21,978 bases of DNA from positions 1 through 21,978 of the forward strand of contig NZ_JOCA01000042.1 in NCBI RefSeq assembly GCF_000718785.1, given 5' to 3'. Below the pieces are notes generated by a model, which did no database searches, had not been told where the DNA came from, and worked only from the letters and a program-made list of their open reading frames with translations. This document shows positions 1-8,040 of this stretch, one piece after another (position 1 is the stretch's first letter; every line of letters starts with the position of its first letter). Position numbers and translations under genes: made by a program. This DNA comes from Streptomyces sp. NRRL WC-3626 (lineage in GTDB: Bacteria > Actinomycetota > Actinomycetes > Streptomycetales > Streptomycetaceae).

Positions 1-1
1 T

Positions 2-661
2 GTGTGGCTTGGGGTTGTTGTGGAGCCGGTGGTGTACGGGGTCGGCGCCGGGCTGTTCGTCCGCCACGACACTCTGGTGTCTATTGGTATGTACGAGGAG
101 CCGGTCGATGATCTGCTCGTCGGCTACAAGCTTTCCTCCGCCGGTGCCGTCATGGACGTCCTGCCCGTGTTCAACCTGGTCGACCGTTATCCCGGGCCTG
201 GGGCGCTGGGGAAGGCGTACGCGCTTGTGGCTCATGGTTCGCTCGTCGGGTGCCGGCGGTTGCTGACGGATCCGGTGTTGCGTGTTTTCCGGCCGCGTAA
301 CACGGTCGTGTTCGTCAAGGAGGGTCTGGACACGGTGTGGTGGTTCGGCGGTCCTGCCGTGGTGCTGGCCGCGATCGTGGCTCTCGCTGTGGACGGTGGG
401 GGTGGTGCGCTGCTGGTGTGGGCGTTGACGGCATGTATCTATACGGTGCTGCACGCCATGTGGTGTGTGATGAAGGCGCGTCAGTGGCTGGCCGTGCATC
501 GCGGGGTGGCTGTCCGGGCCGAGGTGCCCACGTGGCCGTCCGTCCTCGCACTGGTTCCGGCGTTTCTGCTCCAGCCGCTGCTGCACTGGGCCGGCCCGCT
601 CAGGCACCTGTACCGGGCCATGCGGGGTGTGCCGCCCGCCTTCGGCAAGACCGAGCGGTGA
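2..661 (+). CDS. Glycosyltransferase family 2, C-terminal part (5' end outside window)
   Basis: The reading frame is open from the first base, so the gene starts before the window. About 219 residues are visible. Near residues 30-45 an acidic stretch (EEPVDDLLVGYKL) fits the ED-type acceptor/base region of family 2 glycosyltransferases that is followed by a GYxL segment. After it come hydrophobic segments at about 111-130, 136-156 and 180-200, the layout of a membrane-embedded processive or polyprenol-linked sugar transferase. The nucleotide-sugar binding half is not visible. It is followed by a second glycosyltransferase-like gene and an ABC exporter, which suggests assembly of a glycan or glycolipid at the membrane. 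The family call rests on motif and topology; the sugar is unknown. Confidence 0.7.
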   Translation: MWLGVVVEPVVYGVGAGLFVRHDTLVSIGMYEEPVDDLLVGYKLSSAGAVMDVLPVFNLVDRYPGPGALGKAYALVAHGSLVGCRRLLTDPVLRVFRPRNTVVFVKEGLDTVWWFGGPAVVLAAIVALAVDGGGGALLVWALTACIYTVLHAMWCVMKARQWLAVHRGVAVRAEVPTWPSVLALVPAFLLQPLLHWAGPLRHLYRAMRGVPPAFGKTER

Positions 662-910
662 GCCGCAGGCGGACGCTCCTCCCGCCGCCCCCCCCGCCTT
701 CGGCCGCCAACCCCTCCGACCCCTCCGCTTCCGCCGCCCGCCGCCCGCCGCCCCACGACACCCGCCTCCGCTGCCCTTCCTCGCCCCACGTCTCTCGGCT
801 TCGGTTTCCGCCCTCTCCGACGACCCCTTCGCCCCTCCGCCCGCCCCCCTTTTCCCCACCGCCCCCCGGCTTTGGCCTTCGGCCCTGCTGTCCACGAGAA
901 AGACCTGGTA
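662..910. other. C/T-rich intergenic tract
   Basis: These 249 bases between two co-directional glycosyltransferase genes are almost entirely pyrimidine on the plus strand from about 670 to 870, with long C runs broken by T and few A or G. No convincing gene, clear hairpin or promoter is seen. Reading frames through it give only proline/arginine/serine-rich low-complexity sequence. The complementary strand is G-rich enough to allow G-quadruplex or R-loop formation, but that is inference. Confidence 0.5.
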
Positions 911-2038
911 ATGACACCGCACCCCTCACACCCGTTTCTGTCCACCGTGATCATGGCTCACCCGCAACGTATGGCCGCGGCACGGGCGTTGAGTCAGGCC
1001 CATCCCGCGCTGGGTGCGCGGATCGTGTCCGATCCGGAGCCGGAGGGGCCGCCGTCGGCGTTGCGTACCGCCCGCCTTGCCTGGCAGGCGGTGGCGCCGG
1101 GTGCCACGCATCATCTGGTCGTGCAGGACGACGCGTTGCCGCTTGAGGGGTTCGCGGGCACGGTCGCCGCGCTGGCCGCGGCGCGGCCGCAGGCGTCTTT
1201 GAGTCTGTTCACGGAGTGGGGTTCGCGTACCGCGAACGCGGTCCGTGCCGCGGCGTTGCTCGGTCACGCGTGGGCGCCCGTGGTGGACGACTACCTGCCG
1301 TCGGTGGCCCTGGTGCTGCCCGTGCGGCTTGCTCTCGGTTTCGAGGAGTACGCGGCCGCGAAGGCGACGCCCGAGGCGACCGACGATGTCACTCTGCTCG
1401 ATTATGTGCGGGGGGTGGACAAACTCGTTCCCGTGGCCGGGCCGGTCGATCATGCCAATCCGCCCAGTCTTGTGGGTAACGAGGTCATGGGCCCGCGCAG
1501 CGCCGCCTGTCTGTCCGCGGCCGCGGACCCGGGTGGTTCCGTCCTGCCGGCGATGTCCGCCGTGCCGTACTTCTGCTGGTGGGAGCAGCTCGCCGTGGTC
1601 TATGTGCACGATCCCGCCGCCCCCGGCGGGTGGCGCCGGGTGCCGGCCGGGGAGGTCCTGGCGCAGCGGGGTATCGGGCGGGAGCAGGTCGTGGGAGCGC
1701 TGCGGCAGGCGCTGGAGATCCTCCCGTACCGCGCGTTCGTGCACGACCGGGTCAGTGACGTCCTGCTCGCCGAGGTGTGGACCACCGCTTACACGCTCGG
1801 TGTGGTCACCCGGGACCTCGGTGCGCCCGACGGGGGTTTCCCCGACCCCACGCGGCCTGCCGCCCGTACGGCTCTGGCCACACTCGTGCCGGGGGCGTTG
1901 CGCCGGGTCGTTCCGGTGCGCTGGCTGGCGGCGGTGGGGGAGCTGCTGTATCCGCTGGTGGAGGCGGCGGTCCTGGGGGGCGCCCGGGATGTCATGGCCG
2001 CGGGGGGCGGCCCGGTGCTGTCCGGGGGTGTGTCATGA
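911..2038 (+). CDS. Glycosyltransferase-like protein (GT-A type)
   Basis: A 375-residue protein starting at ATG 911; an in-frame start at 872 adds an unlikely leader, and the opening after 911 (FLSTVIMAHPQR) is the usual first beta strand of such transferases. A hydrophobic strand followed by QDDA at about residue 70 resembles the metal-binding acidic pair after the nucleotide-sugar strand. A WWEQ segment lies mid-protein. There is no transmembrane segment, so it should be cytoplasmic. The stop overlaps the start of the ABC ATPase by ATGA, implying coupled translation. The ribosome site is weak (GAGAAAG upstream). Transferase function is inferred from fold-like motifs and context; sugar and acceptor are unknown. 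Confidence 0.55.
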   Translation: MTPHPSHPFLSTVIMAHPQRMAAARALSQAHPALGARIVSDPEPEGPPSALRTARLAWQAVAPGATHHLVVQDDALPLEGFAGTVAALAAARPQASLSLFTEWGSRTANAVRAAALLGHAWAPVVDDYLPSVALVLPVRLALGFEEYAAAKATPEATDDVTLLDYVRGVDKLVPVAGPVDHANPPSLVGNEVMGPRSAACLSAAADPGGSVLPAMSAVPYFCWWEQLAVVYVHDPAAPGGWRRVPAGEVLAQRGIGREQVVGALRQALEILPYRAFVHDRVSDVLLAEVWTTAYTLGVVTRDLGAPDGGFPDPTRPAARTALATLVPGALRRVVPVRWLAAVGELLYPLVEAAVLGGARDVMAAGGGPVLSGGVS

Positions 2039-3054
2039 GCGGTACCGAGGCGGTGATCGAGGTCACCGGCGTCACCAAGACGTTCCGCTCCTGGGGCGCT
2101 GCCGGCGCCTGGAGCATCCGCCGTCCCTTGCGTCGGCCGTCGGAACGCGCGCTCGCGCTGGACGGCGTCCATCTGCGCGTCGCGCGTGGCGAGTTCGTCG
2201 GGCTGCTGGGACAGAACGGGGCCGGTAAGTCCACCCTGATCAAACTGATGACGGGCCTGCTGCTGCCGGACACCGGCACGGTCCGGGTCTGCGGGCTCGA
2301 CCCCTACGGCGACCGGGAGCGCAACGCCCGCAACATGGGTGTCACGTTCGGGCAGCGCACGCAGCTGTGGTGGGACCTGCCGGCACGGGATTCCTTCTCG
2401 ATCCTGCGTGACGTCTACGGGCTGCCCGAAAGGGTCTGGCGGGAGGCACTGGCCGAACTCGACGACGTACTCACCCTTTCCGCGTTCTGGGACACCCCGG
2501 TACGGTTCCTGTCTCTGGGCCAGCGGGTGCGGTGCGATCTGGCCGCTGCGCTGCTGCACCGGCCGCGGGTCCTCTTCCTCGACGAACCCACCATCGGTCT
2601 GGACGTCATGGTGAAGGACCAGGTGCGGGAGCTGCTGTCACGGCTGGCCGCGACCGGCGATCACTCGGTGGTGCTGACGACGCACGACATGGCGGAGGTC
2701 GAGGCACTGTGCCGCCGTATCGTCGTCATCGACCGCGGACGGGTGGTGCACGACGGGCAGCGGGACCGGCTCGCCGTCGCCGCCGGTGCCGAGCGGTCCT
2801 TCCTCGTCGAGTTCGAGACGCCGCCGCCGCGGCTGGATCTGGTCCGGGCCACGGTCGTGTCCGTCAGGGGGGCGACCGTGCGGGTCAGGCCGGTTTCGGG
2901 GGCGGACCGGGCGCAGGTCACCGCCGAACTGCTGGCCGCGCACCCGGTCCGCTCGGTGCGCTACGAGGGGGCGACGGCCGAGGACGTCCTGCGCGCCCTG
3001 CACCAGCGCGCGCGCCCTGAGCCGGCGAGTGGGGCCGCGGGGGCGGCCACATGA
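2035..3054 (+). CDS. ABC transporter ATP-binding protein (COG4586-like)
   Basis: A 339-residue ATPase starting at ATG 2035, which overlaps the previous stop (ATGA); frames running further upstream are out-of-frame readings of that gene. Walker A GQNGAGKST lies at residues 59-67, the Q-loop near 105-110, a variant signature LSLGQR at 159-164, Walker B VLFLDE ending at Glu184, and the switch His at 217 (TTHD). A C-terminal extension of about 100 residues follows. It should power an ABC-2 type exporter with the next two genes as membrane partners, a one-ATPase, two-permease layout known from the COG4586/COG4587/COG3694 group. The substrate is not known; upstream glycosyltransferases point to a sugar-containing product. 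The stop overlaps the next ATG. Confidence 0.88.
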   Translation: MSGTEAVIEVTGVTKTFRSWGAAGAWSIRRPLRRPSERALALDGVHLRVARGEFVGLLGQNGAGKSTLIKLMTGLLLPDTGTVRVCGLDPYGDRERNARNMGVTFGQRTQLWWDLPARDSFSILRDVYGLPERVWREALAELDDVLTLSAFWDTPVRFLSLGQRVRCDLAAALLHRPRVLFLDEPTIGLDVMVKDQVRELLSRLAATGDHSVVLTTHDMAEVEALCRRIVVIDRGRVVHDGQRDRLAVAAGAERSFLVEFETPPPRLDLVRATVVSVRGATVRVRPVSGADRAQVTAELLAAHPVRSVRYEGATAEDVLRALHQRARPEPASGAAGAAT

Positions 3055-3920
3055 GCCTCACCGGCCGTTTCGTTCCTGCCTCGCGGCGGGCCGGCCGGCC
3101 CGGCCCGCTGTCGTGGCGGTCCCCCCGCGCGTACCGCCTCATGACTCTGGTGCCGCGAACGGAGTGGGCCTACCGGCCGCGTATCGCCGCGACGGCCTTC
3201 GTGATCGTCACCCAGGTCTTCCTGTACGTGCTGCTGTGGCGCGCGCTGTACGGCGAGAGCGGCGAGACGGTCGCCGGCCTCGGCATGTCCCAGGCCATCA
3301 CGTACTCGGTGCTCGCCACGCTCATGGGGACCGGCCGGGTCATCATGGAAGGGGCCTCGCAGGAGACCGCGCAGAGCAAGATCCGTGACGGATCGGTGGT
3401 GTTCTGGTTCGTCCGCCCGCTCTCCGCCCGCCGCTACTGCGCCTGGCGCGGCCTGGGCGAGAGCCTGTACGCCACGGCCTGGCTGCTGGCCGGCCTGGCG
3501 GTGGGCGTGGCCTGCGGGCTGGTCGCGCTGCCGCCGTCCCTGGCCGCCGTGGCGGTCACCGTGCCGGCCTACGGACTCGGTCAGCTCGTCTTCTACCAGA
3601 TCGGCCTGCTGGTCGACCTCACCAGCTTCTGGACCATCACCTCCTTCGGTGTGAACCGGCTGGCGGCCTTCGCCCAACTGCTGCTGTCGGGCGGGCTGAT
3701 CCCGCTGTGGTTCTTCCCGGAGGGGCTTCGCGCCGTCGCCGTCCACCTGCCGTTCGCGGCGACCATCAACGTGCCGGTCTCCCTGTACACGGGGCGTATC
3801 CCCGCGGGGGAGTGCTGGCCGTACGTCGCCGAGCAGGCCCTGTGGTGCGTCGTACTGGCTCTGCTGAGCCGGGTGATGTGGCAGCGCGCGGCCCGCCGGC
3901 TGCTCGTGCTGGGAGGGTGA
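3051..3920 (+). CDS. ABC-2 family permease (COG4587-like)
   Basis: A 289-residue membrane protein whose ATG at 3051 overlaps the ATPase stop. Hydrophobic segments lie around residues 45-65, 80-105, 135-160, 165-190 and 205-235, with a last one near 255-275, consistent with six helices. The region GASQETAQSKIRDGSVVFWF followed by VRPLS is typical of the ABC2_membrane_6 type permeases, where a cytoplasmic amphipathic stretch sits between helices 2 and 3. It should form the membrane channel with the next gene. The gene ends only a few bases before the next start, so both are in one transcript. Confidence 0.82.
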   Translation: MSLTGRFVPASRRAGRPGPLSWRSPRAYRLMTLVPRTEWAYRPRIAATAFVIVTQVFLYVLLWRALYGESGETVAGLGMSQAITYSVLATLMGTGRVIMEGASQETAQSKIRDGSVVFWFVRPLSARRYCAWRGLGESLYATAWLLAGLAVGVACGLVALPPSLAAVAVTVPAYGLGQLVFYQIGLLVDLTSFWTITSFGVNRLAAFAQLLLSGGLIPLWFFPEGLRAVAVHLPFAATINVPVSLYTGRIPAGECWPYVAEQALWCVVLALLSRVMWQRAARRLLVLGG

Positions 3921-3925
3921 CGCGG

Positions 3926-4762
3926 ATGACGACGACTGACGGCACCGCCGCGCCCGCCCGCCGGGTGGGCAGGCTGCGGCTGGCCGCCGTGATCGTGCGG
4001 GCCGGTCTGCGCAGCCAGCTCGCCAACCGCGCGGACTTCGCGATGGCCGTCGCCAACGGTGTGACCTACCAGATCACGGTTCTCCTGTTCGCGACGGTCA
4101 TCTTCAGCCGGTTTTCCTCGCTCGGCGGCTGGGGCCTCGGGGAGATCCTGCTGATCAGCAGTATCCGCATGCTCGGACACGGACTGTACATGCTGTTCTT
4201 CGGCAATCTCGGGCTGATCCCGCACCTGCTGCGGGAGGGCCGCTTCGAGGCCTTCCGCACACGTCCGGCACCGGTGCTGCTCCAGGTGTTCACGTACGAG
4301 GCGCCGATCAACGCCCTGGGGGACCTGGTGGTGGCCGGAGCGTCGCTGACCGTGTGCCTGTCCCTGGTGGACGTCACCTGGTCGCCGGCCGCGCTGTGCT
4401 TCCTGGCCGTCGCGGTCGCCGCTGCCACGGTGATCGAGCTGGGGCTCAACCTGCACATCGCGGGTCTGGTGCTGCGGTTCAGGGGCAGTGAGTCCCTGTT
4501 CTTCTGGCTCGACAACACCGCGGGCAACTTCGGCAACTACCCGCTGAGCGTGTTTCCGGCGGTCCTGCAGGGCGCCTTCACGTTCGGTATCCCGATCGCG
4601 TTCGCCGGCTACTACCCGGCGGCATGGCTGACCGGTCACGCCGGCACGGTGCCCGTCTCACCCGTACTGGTCTATTTGTCACCGCTGGTCGCCCTGCTGG
4701 CCCTGCTGTCCGGCCTTGCGGTGTGGCGCCGCTGCCTGGCGTGGTACTCCCGCAACGGATGA
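3926..4762 (+). CDS. ABC-2 family permease (COG3694-like)
   Basis: A 278-residue membrane protein. ATG 3926 is chosen because GGGAGG at 3911-3916 lies at a proper distance; a GTG at 3917 overlapping the previous stop would sit directly on that site. Several hydrophobic helices span the protein, and the central stretch LLREGRFEAFRTRPAPVLLQ is the same kind of loop seen in the preceding permease (DGSVVFWFVRPLS), showing they are paired, distantly related subunits. It also has a conserved-looking GNFGNYPLSVFP segment typical of this half of the transporter. It is the last gene of the operon, followed after about 18 bases by a strong stem-loop. Confidence 0.82.
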   Translation: MTTTDGTAAPARRVGRLRLAAVIVRAGLRSQLANRADFAMAVANGVTYQITVLLFATVIFSRFSSLGGWGLGEILLISSIRMLGHGLYMLFFGNLGLIPHLLREGRFEAFRTRPAPVLLQVFTYEAPINALGDLVVAGASLTVCLSLVDVTWSPAALCFLAVAVAAATVIELGLNLHIAGLVLRFRGSESLFFWLDNTAGNFGNYPLSVFPAVLQGAFTFGIPIAFAGYYPAAWLTGHAGTVPVSPVLVYLSPLVALLALLSGLAVWRRCLAWYSRNG

Positions 4763-4780
4763 TGCACGAGCGGGCGCGGG

Positions 4781-4808
4781 CCCGTCGTCCCGGGCCGGGG
4801 ACGACGGG
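4781..4808 (+). terminator. Stem-loop terminator after the ABC operon
   Basis: CCCGTCGTCCC (4781-4791) and GGGACGACGGG (4798-4808) form a perfect 11-bp stem with a 6-nt loop, 18 bases after the last permease stop. There is no T tract, which is common for actinomycete terminators. Confidence 0.7.
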
Positions 4809-4975
4809 TGCGGGGCCACCTGCTGCGCTGGACCGAGCCGTGCGAGCAGGGCCTGCGGCCAGCCCTGCGCCCGGGGCCACGGGAGGCGCGGCGCTCGTGC
4901 CCGCCACCTTCGTCGTCCTGTCGGCTGCCCTTTGCGGGTGGGTGAGGATGCGGCGAGACCGGGAAGCGCAGCCTC

Positions 4976-5599
4976 ATGGTTCATGTGGCCGACAATGAGC
5001 GTATGGACGTCCCTGAGCTGCTCGAATCAGCTTCCCTGCTGGTCCCGGAAGAGACCGCCACGGAGAACGACATCACGGTGGGGGACATCTGGGACTACCT
5101 CGTACACGACGAATGGGAGATCGCCCTGGGCCTGCTGGAGGAGCTCGGGGACGGCCGCTCGCTCCCTTTGGAGTTCTGGGAGAAGCTCGCCGAAGCGGCT
5201 GAGCAGCTCCGGCTCGAGCGGAGCGCGGCCTGGTGTCATTGGCGGTGCTCCGAGATCCGCAACGGTGTGATCCGGGCGGATCTGACACTGCGTCCTGCCG
5301 GCGAGGCTCGTCGCACCACGCCGATCCCGGGCGCCGGTGTTCTGCGACCCATGTGGGACATCGGACACCTCTCACCCACCGGTGGACGTGCGGTCAGCAT
5401 CGCCTTCCTCCGGGTGGAGCGCGTGCCCCTTCTGGAGCCCGGCGGCCGAGCCACGGTTCGCCTCGTGCCCCTCACTCCCTCTCATTGGACGCACGTCCGG
5501 CCCGGCCGGCAGATCACCATGCACGAGGACCGAACCGTGGCCGGCACCGCGGTCGTCCTGGAGGTTCACCGCCCTGCCGCCGCCGAGCCCGCGGGATGA
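4976..5599 (+). CDS. Protein with C-terminal EF-Tu domain-3-like barrel, unknown role
   Basis: A 207-residue protein. ATG 4976 has a GGGAAG site at fair distance; ATG 5003 (opening MDVPELLES) is the alternative. Residues 30-95 look helical and acidic (GDIWDYLVHDEWEIALGLLE) and contain Trp/Cys-rich WCHWRCSEI. The second half (about 100-200) follows the pattern of elongation factor Tu domain 3: a GVLRPMW segment, a PGGRATVRLVPL strand, and HEDRTVAGTAVVLEV matching the REGGRTVGAGVV-type ending. There is no G domain, so it is not a translation factor. The fold is a proposal from pattern resemblance. It stands alone between a terminator and a convergent regulator; function unknown. Confidence 0.6.
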   Translation: MVHVADNERMDVPELLESASLLVPEETATENDITVGDIWDYLVHDEWEIALGLLEELGDGRSLPLEFWEKLAEAAEQLRLERSAAWCHWRCSEIRNGVIRADLTLRPAGEARRTTPIPGAGVLRPMWDIGHLSPTGGRAVSIAFLRVERVPLLEPGGRATVRLVPLTPSHWTHVRPGRQITMHEDRTVAGTAVVLEVHRPAAAEPAG

Positions 5600-5839
5600 C
5601 GTGACCGGCTCACAGTCTTCCTGCCGGTGCACGTATCTCCGTCCTTGGCGGAGCACTCACAGAAGTAGGCGGGATACGGTCGAAGACCGCCTGCACACGG
5701 TGTCAGCGAGCCGGGACCAAGGAGAAGAGACGGAGCGAGGCACAACCTCACGGCCCCCGCCACTCCTTGTCCGTGACGTCCGGGAACTCGCCGCCCAGGT
5801 GCTGCCCGTCTTCCGCCGGCGGCTTTTGCTGCCGCTGGT
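5600..5839. other. Convergent intergenic region
   Basis: These 240 bases lie between the converging ends of the EF-Tu-domain-like gene and the AraC-type gene. Short inverted repeats such as CTCCG...CGGAG near 5637-5653 and CCGCCGGCGG near 5815-5824 may help termination. I see no credible gene here; the frames are short and lack ribosome sites. Confidence 0.4.
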
Positions 5840-6775
5840 TCAGCTTCCGCGCCGGTACGCGCCGGGGGCCAGCCCGTGTGCGCGTTTGAACGCGGTGGCG
5901 AAGGCGAACTCGGAGGTGTAGCCCACCTGCGCGGCGATGGACCGCAGGGGTGCCTGCGTCGCCCGTAACAGGCGGGCTGCCGTGGTCATCCGCCACCAGG
6001 TCAGGTAGCCGAGGGGCGGCTGGCCGACCAGCGCGCAGAAGCGCCGGGCGAACGCTGCCCGGGACAGGCCCGCTTCCGCGGCGAGCTTCGCCACGGTCCA
6101 CGGTGCGGCCGGGTCCCGGTGAACGGCGTGGAGGGCGGCGGTGACCGCCGGGTCGTTGAGTGCCGCGGCCCAGCCGGTGGTGGTGCTGCGGGCGGGCTGT
6201 CCGGCGAGCCAGATACGCAGGATGTACATCAGGAGCGTGTCCAGGAGCGCGGGGACGGCCGCGGCGCTGCCCAGGCGCGGACGGCCCACCTCGGCGGCCA
6301 GGAGCCGCACCGCGGCGTGCAGCTCGGTGTGGCGGCCCGGGTCGGCCGGCAGGTGGATCAGGTCCGGCAGGGTCAGCAGCAACGGGTGGGTTCTGGACGG
6401 GTCGAGCCGGTAGGCGCCGCAGAGCATCACAGTGGCCGGACCGCCCCGGCCGAGCGGGTCGACACTGTCCGACACGTAGGACTCGGACAACTCGGGGGCA
6501 TCGGCGGTACAGGCAGGGCCTGTCACCGCCGATGCCGGGTGGTCGGCCAGCGTGTGCCCGCTGCCGTGCGGCAGGAACAGTACGTCGCCCGCACCCATGC
6601 GGAGCGGCGCCGTGTGCGGGCTCAGGAGCCAGCAGACGCCTTCGAGGACCACCTGGAAGCCCGCCGACCCCGGTACCGGGACGAACTGCTGTCTCCATGG
6701 TGCATGCCATCGCACGTACGCCGACCGGGGCCTGCCGGTCCGCGCCACGCTGATCACGTCGCTGAGCACATCCAT
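5840..6775 (-). CDS. AraC family transcriptional regulator with N-terminal cupin
   Basis: A 311-residue regulator read from 6775 down to 5840. The start is set at the ATG giving MDVLSDVISVARTGR, the usual opening of this family; longer in-frame starts lack that support. The first ~180 residues form a cupin-like sensor (Cupin_6 type), with FQVVLEGVCWLL and the turn GAGDVLFLPHGSGH. The last ~100 residues hold two helix-turn-helix units: WTVAKLAAEAGLSRAAFAR and APLRSIAAQVGYTSEFAF, ending near the typical P-x-x-YRR. It is divergent from an oxidoreductase with only 88 bases between starts, so it probably controls that gene and itself. The effector is unknown. Confidence 0.9.
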   Translation of the reverse strand: MDVLSDVISVARTGRPRSAYVRWHAPWRQQFVPVPGSAGFQVVLEGVCWLLSPHTAPLRMGAGDVLFLPHGSGHTLADHPASAVTGPACTADAPELSESYVSDSVDPLGRGGPATVMLCGAYRLDPSRTHPLLLTLPDLIHLPADPGRHTELHAAVRLLAAEVGRPRLGSAAAVPALLDTLLMYILRIWLAGQPARSTTTGWAAALNDPAVTAALHAVHRDPAAPWTVAKLAAEAGLSRAAFARRFCALVGQPPLGYLTWWRMTTAARLLRATQAPLRSIAAQVGYTSEFAFATAFKRAHGLAPGAYRRGS

Positions 6776-6792
6776 GGGGCCGAGCCTATGCA

Positions 6793-6840
6793 CGAGACGT
6801 TCACGTATGCGTGCAACACCATGACGCATGGACCGTCTCG
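6793..6840. promoter_or_regulatory. Nested inverted repeats in the divergent regulator/oxidoreductase promoter
   Basis: Within the 88 bases between the two starts are a perfect 7-bp repeat pair CGAGACG (6793-6799) / CGTCTCG (6834-6840), a perfect CCATG-ACG-CATGG (6819-6831), and an imperfect palindrome beginning GTTCACG and ending CGTGCAAC (6799-6817). These are plausible operator sites for the AraC-type protein. No clear -35/-10 pair could be assigned. Confidence 0.4.
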
Positions 6841-6863
6841 ACTGGGGGCCATACGTTCGCGGC

Positions 6864-7790
6864 ATGAAGATGAAGACCGCGCGTATCCATGCGTTCGGCG
6901 ACGCGTCCGTGATCCGTTACGACGATGTTCCCCGGCCCCGGCCCGCCCCTGGTGAAGTCCTCGTCCGCGTTGCCGCGACCTCGTTCAACCCCACGGAGGC
7001 CGCACTGCGCGCCGGGCTGTTGCAGGCGTTCCTGCCCGTGGATCTCCCCTACACACTGGGCTGGGACGTCGCCGGCACGGTGGCCGGGATCGGCCCGGGG
7101 ACCCGGGGGCATGCCGTCGGCGACCGGGTCGTGGGGCGGCTGGAGGGCGCGGCGGCCGCCGAGTACGTGACGGCGCCGGGTGCACTGCTGGTTCTGGCAC
7201 CGGCGTCCGTTCCACTCACGCACGCAGCGGCCCTTCCCGTGGCCGGCCTGACAGCCTGGCAGGCGGTGTTCGAGCACGGGAAGGTGACCGCCGGCCAGCG
7301 GGTACTGGTCAACGGCGCGGGGGGAGGCGTCGGTGGGTTCGTGACACAGCTCGCCAAAAACGCCGGAGCCGAGGTGATCGCCACGGCCGGCGCCCGCAGC
7401 ACCGCGGCGGTCCAAAAACACGGAGCGGACCACGTGATCGACTACACCGCCCTGCCGGTCGCAGCCGCACTCGACCGCCCAGTGGACACGCTGCTCAATC
7501 TCGTTCCACTGAGCCCGCACGACGCCGCGGCGCTGGCATCCGTGGTACGGCCGGGCGGACGGATCGTCTCGGTCACGGTCCCGTTCGAGCCACCCGCCGA
7601 AACCGGAGTGACGGCGACCCACATGGTCGCCCGTAACGATGTGGCACATCTGGCGGCGCTCGTCGAACTCGTCGACACGGGGAAGGTCACCCTCGATATC
7701 AGCGCCTCACACCCGCTCACCGCCCTCGCGGACGTCCACCGCCTCAGTGAAGCGGGCCGAATCCGCGGCAAAGTCGTCATCGTCGCCTGA
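6864..7790 (+). CDS. NADPH-dependent quinone oxidoreductase-like MDR enzyme
   Basis: A 308-residue medium-chain reductase starting at ATG 6864 (MKMKTARIHAFGD). The N-terminal GroES-like half contains the usual LPYTLGWDVAGTVAGIGPG strand-turn, and the Rossmann half has the dinucleotide loop NGAGGGVGGFVTQLAK near residues 155-170. The cysteine and histidine ligands for catalytic zinc are absent, which places it with the zinc-free quinone oxidoreductases rather than alcohol dehydrogenases. It ends with the GKVVIVA motif common to the family. Expected reaction: NADPH-dependent reduction of a quinone or enone in the cytoplasm. The divergent AraC-type gene is the likely regulator. The true substrate cannot be told. 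Confidence 0.88.
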   Translation: MKMKTARIHAFGDASVIRYDDVPRPRPAPGEVLVRVAATSFNPTEAALRAGLLQAFLPVDLPYTLGWDVAGTVAGIGPGTRGHAVGDRVVGRLEGAAAAEYVTAPGALLVLAPASVPLTHAAALPVAGLTAWQAVFEHGKVTAGQRVLVNGAGGGVGGFVTQLAKNAGAEVIATAGARSTAAVQKHGADHVIDYTALPVAAALDRPVDTLLNLVPLSPHDAAALASVVRPGGRIVSVTVPFEPPAETGVTATHMVARNDVAHLAALVELVDTGKVTLDISASHPLTALADVHRLSEAGRIRGKVVIVA

Positions 7791-8040
7791 CGGGCCACCT
7801 CGACGAACGCCGAGCCGCAGAAAGCGACCCGGCCCCAGGCCGCAAAGGTGACGCCCCCTCACTTCCTTGCCGACCGTTCTGCACGCAGCCCTTCCCACCC
7901 GGCCGCTGAAGCCGCGATACGCAGCGCCCGGACGAAAATCCTCTACGGCCAGGGATGACGACCGCCCCCTGAGGGCCACCGGGATGCCCTGCCGGCCACT
8001 TCCGAACCACCAGCCGGACTGCCCCAGGCACCTCCGAAAG
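7791..8040. other. Decayed intergenic sequence, nothing recognised
   Basis: About 250 bases between the oxidoreductase stop and the esterase relic. A long plus-strand frame runs through from 7867, but its first 55 residues are proline/arginine-rich and resemble no family I know, and no ribosome site precedes it. Confidence 0.4.

Noticed and set aside
872..910. An upstream start for the second glycosyltransferase-like protein
   Set aside because: It would start inside the C/T-rich tract and add 13 residues unlike the family; ATG 911 gives the normal first strand.
6864..7790. Zinc alcohol dehydrogenase
   Set aside because: The zinc-ligand cysteine and histidine residues of that family are missing, although the overall MDR fold is the same.
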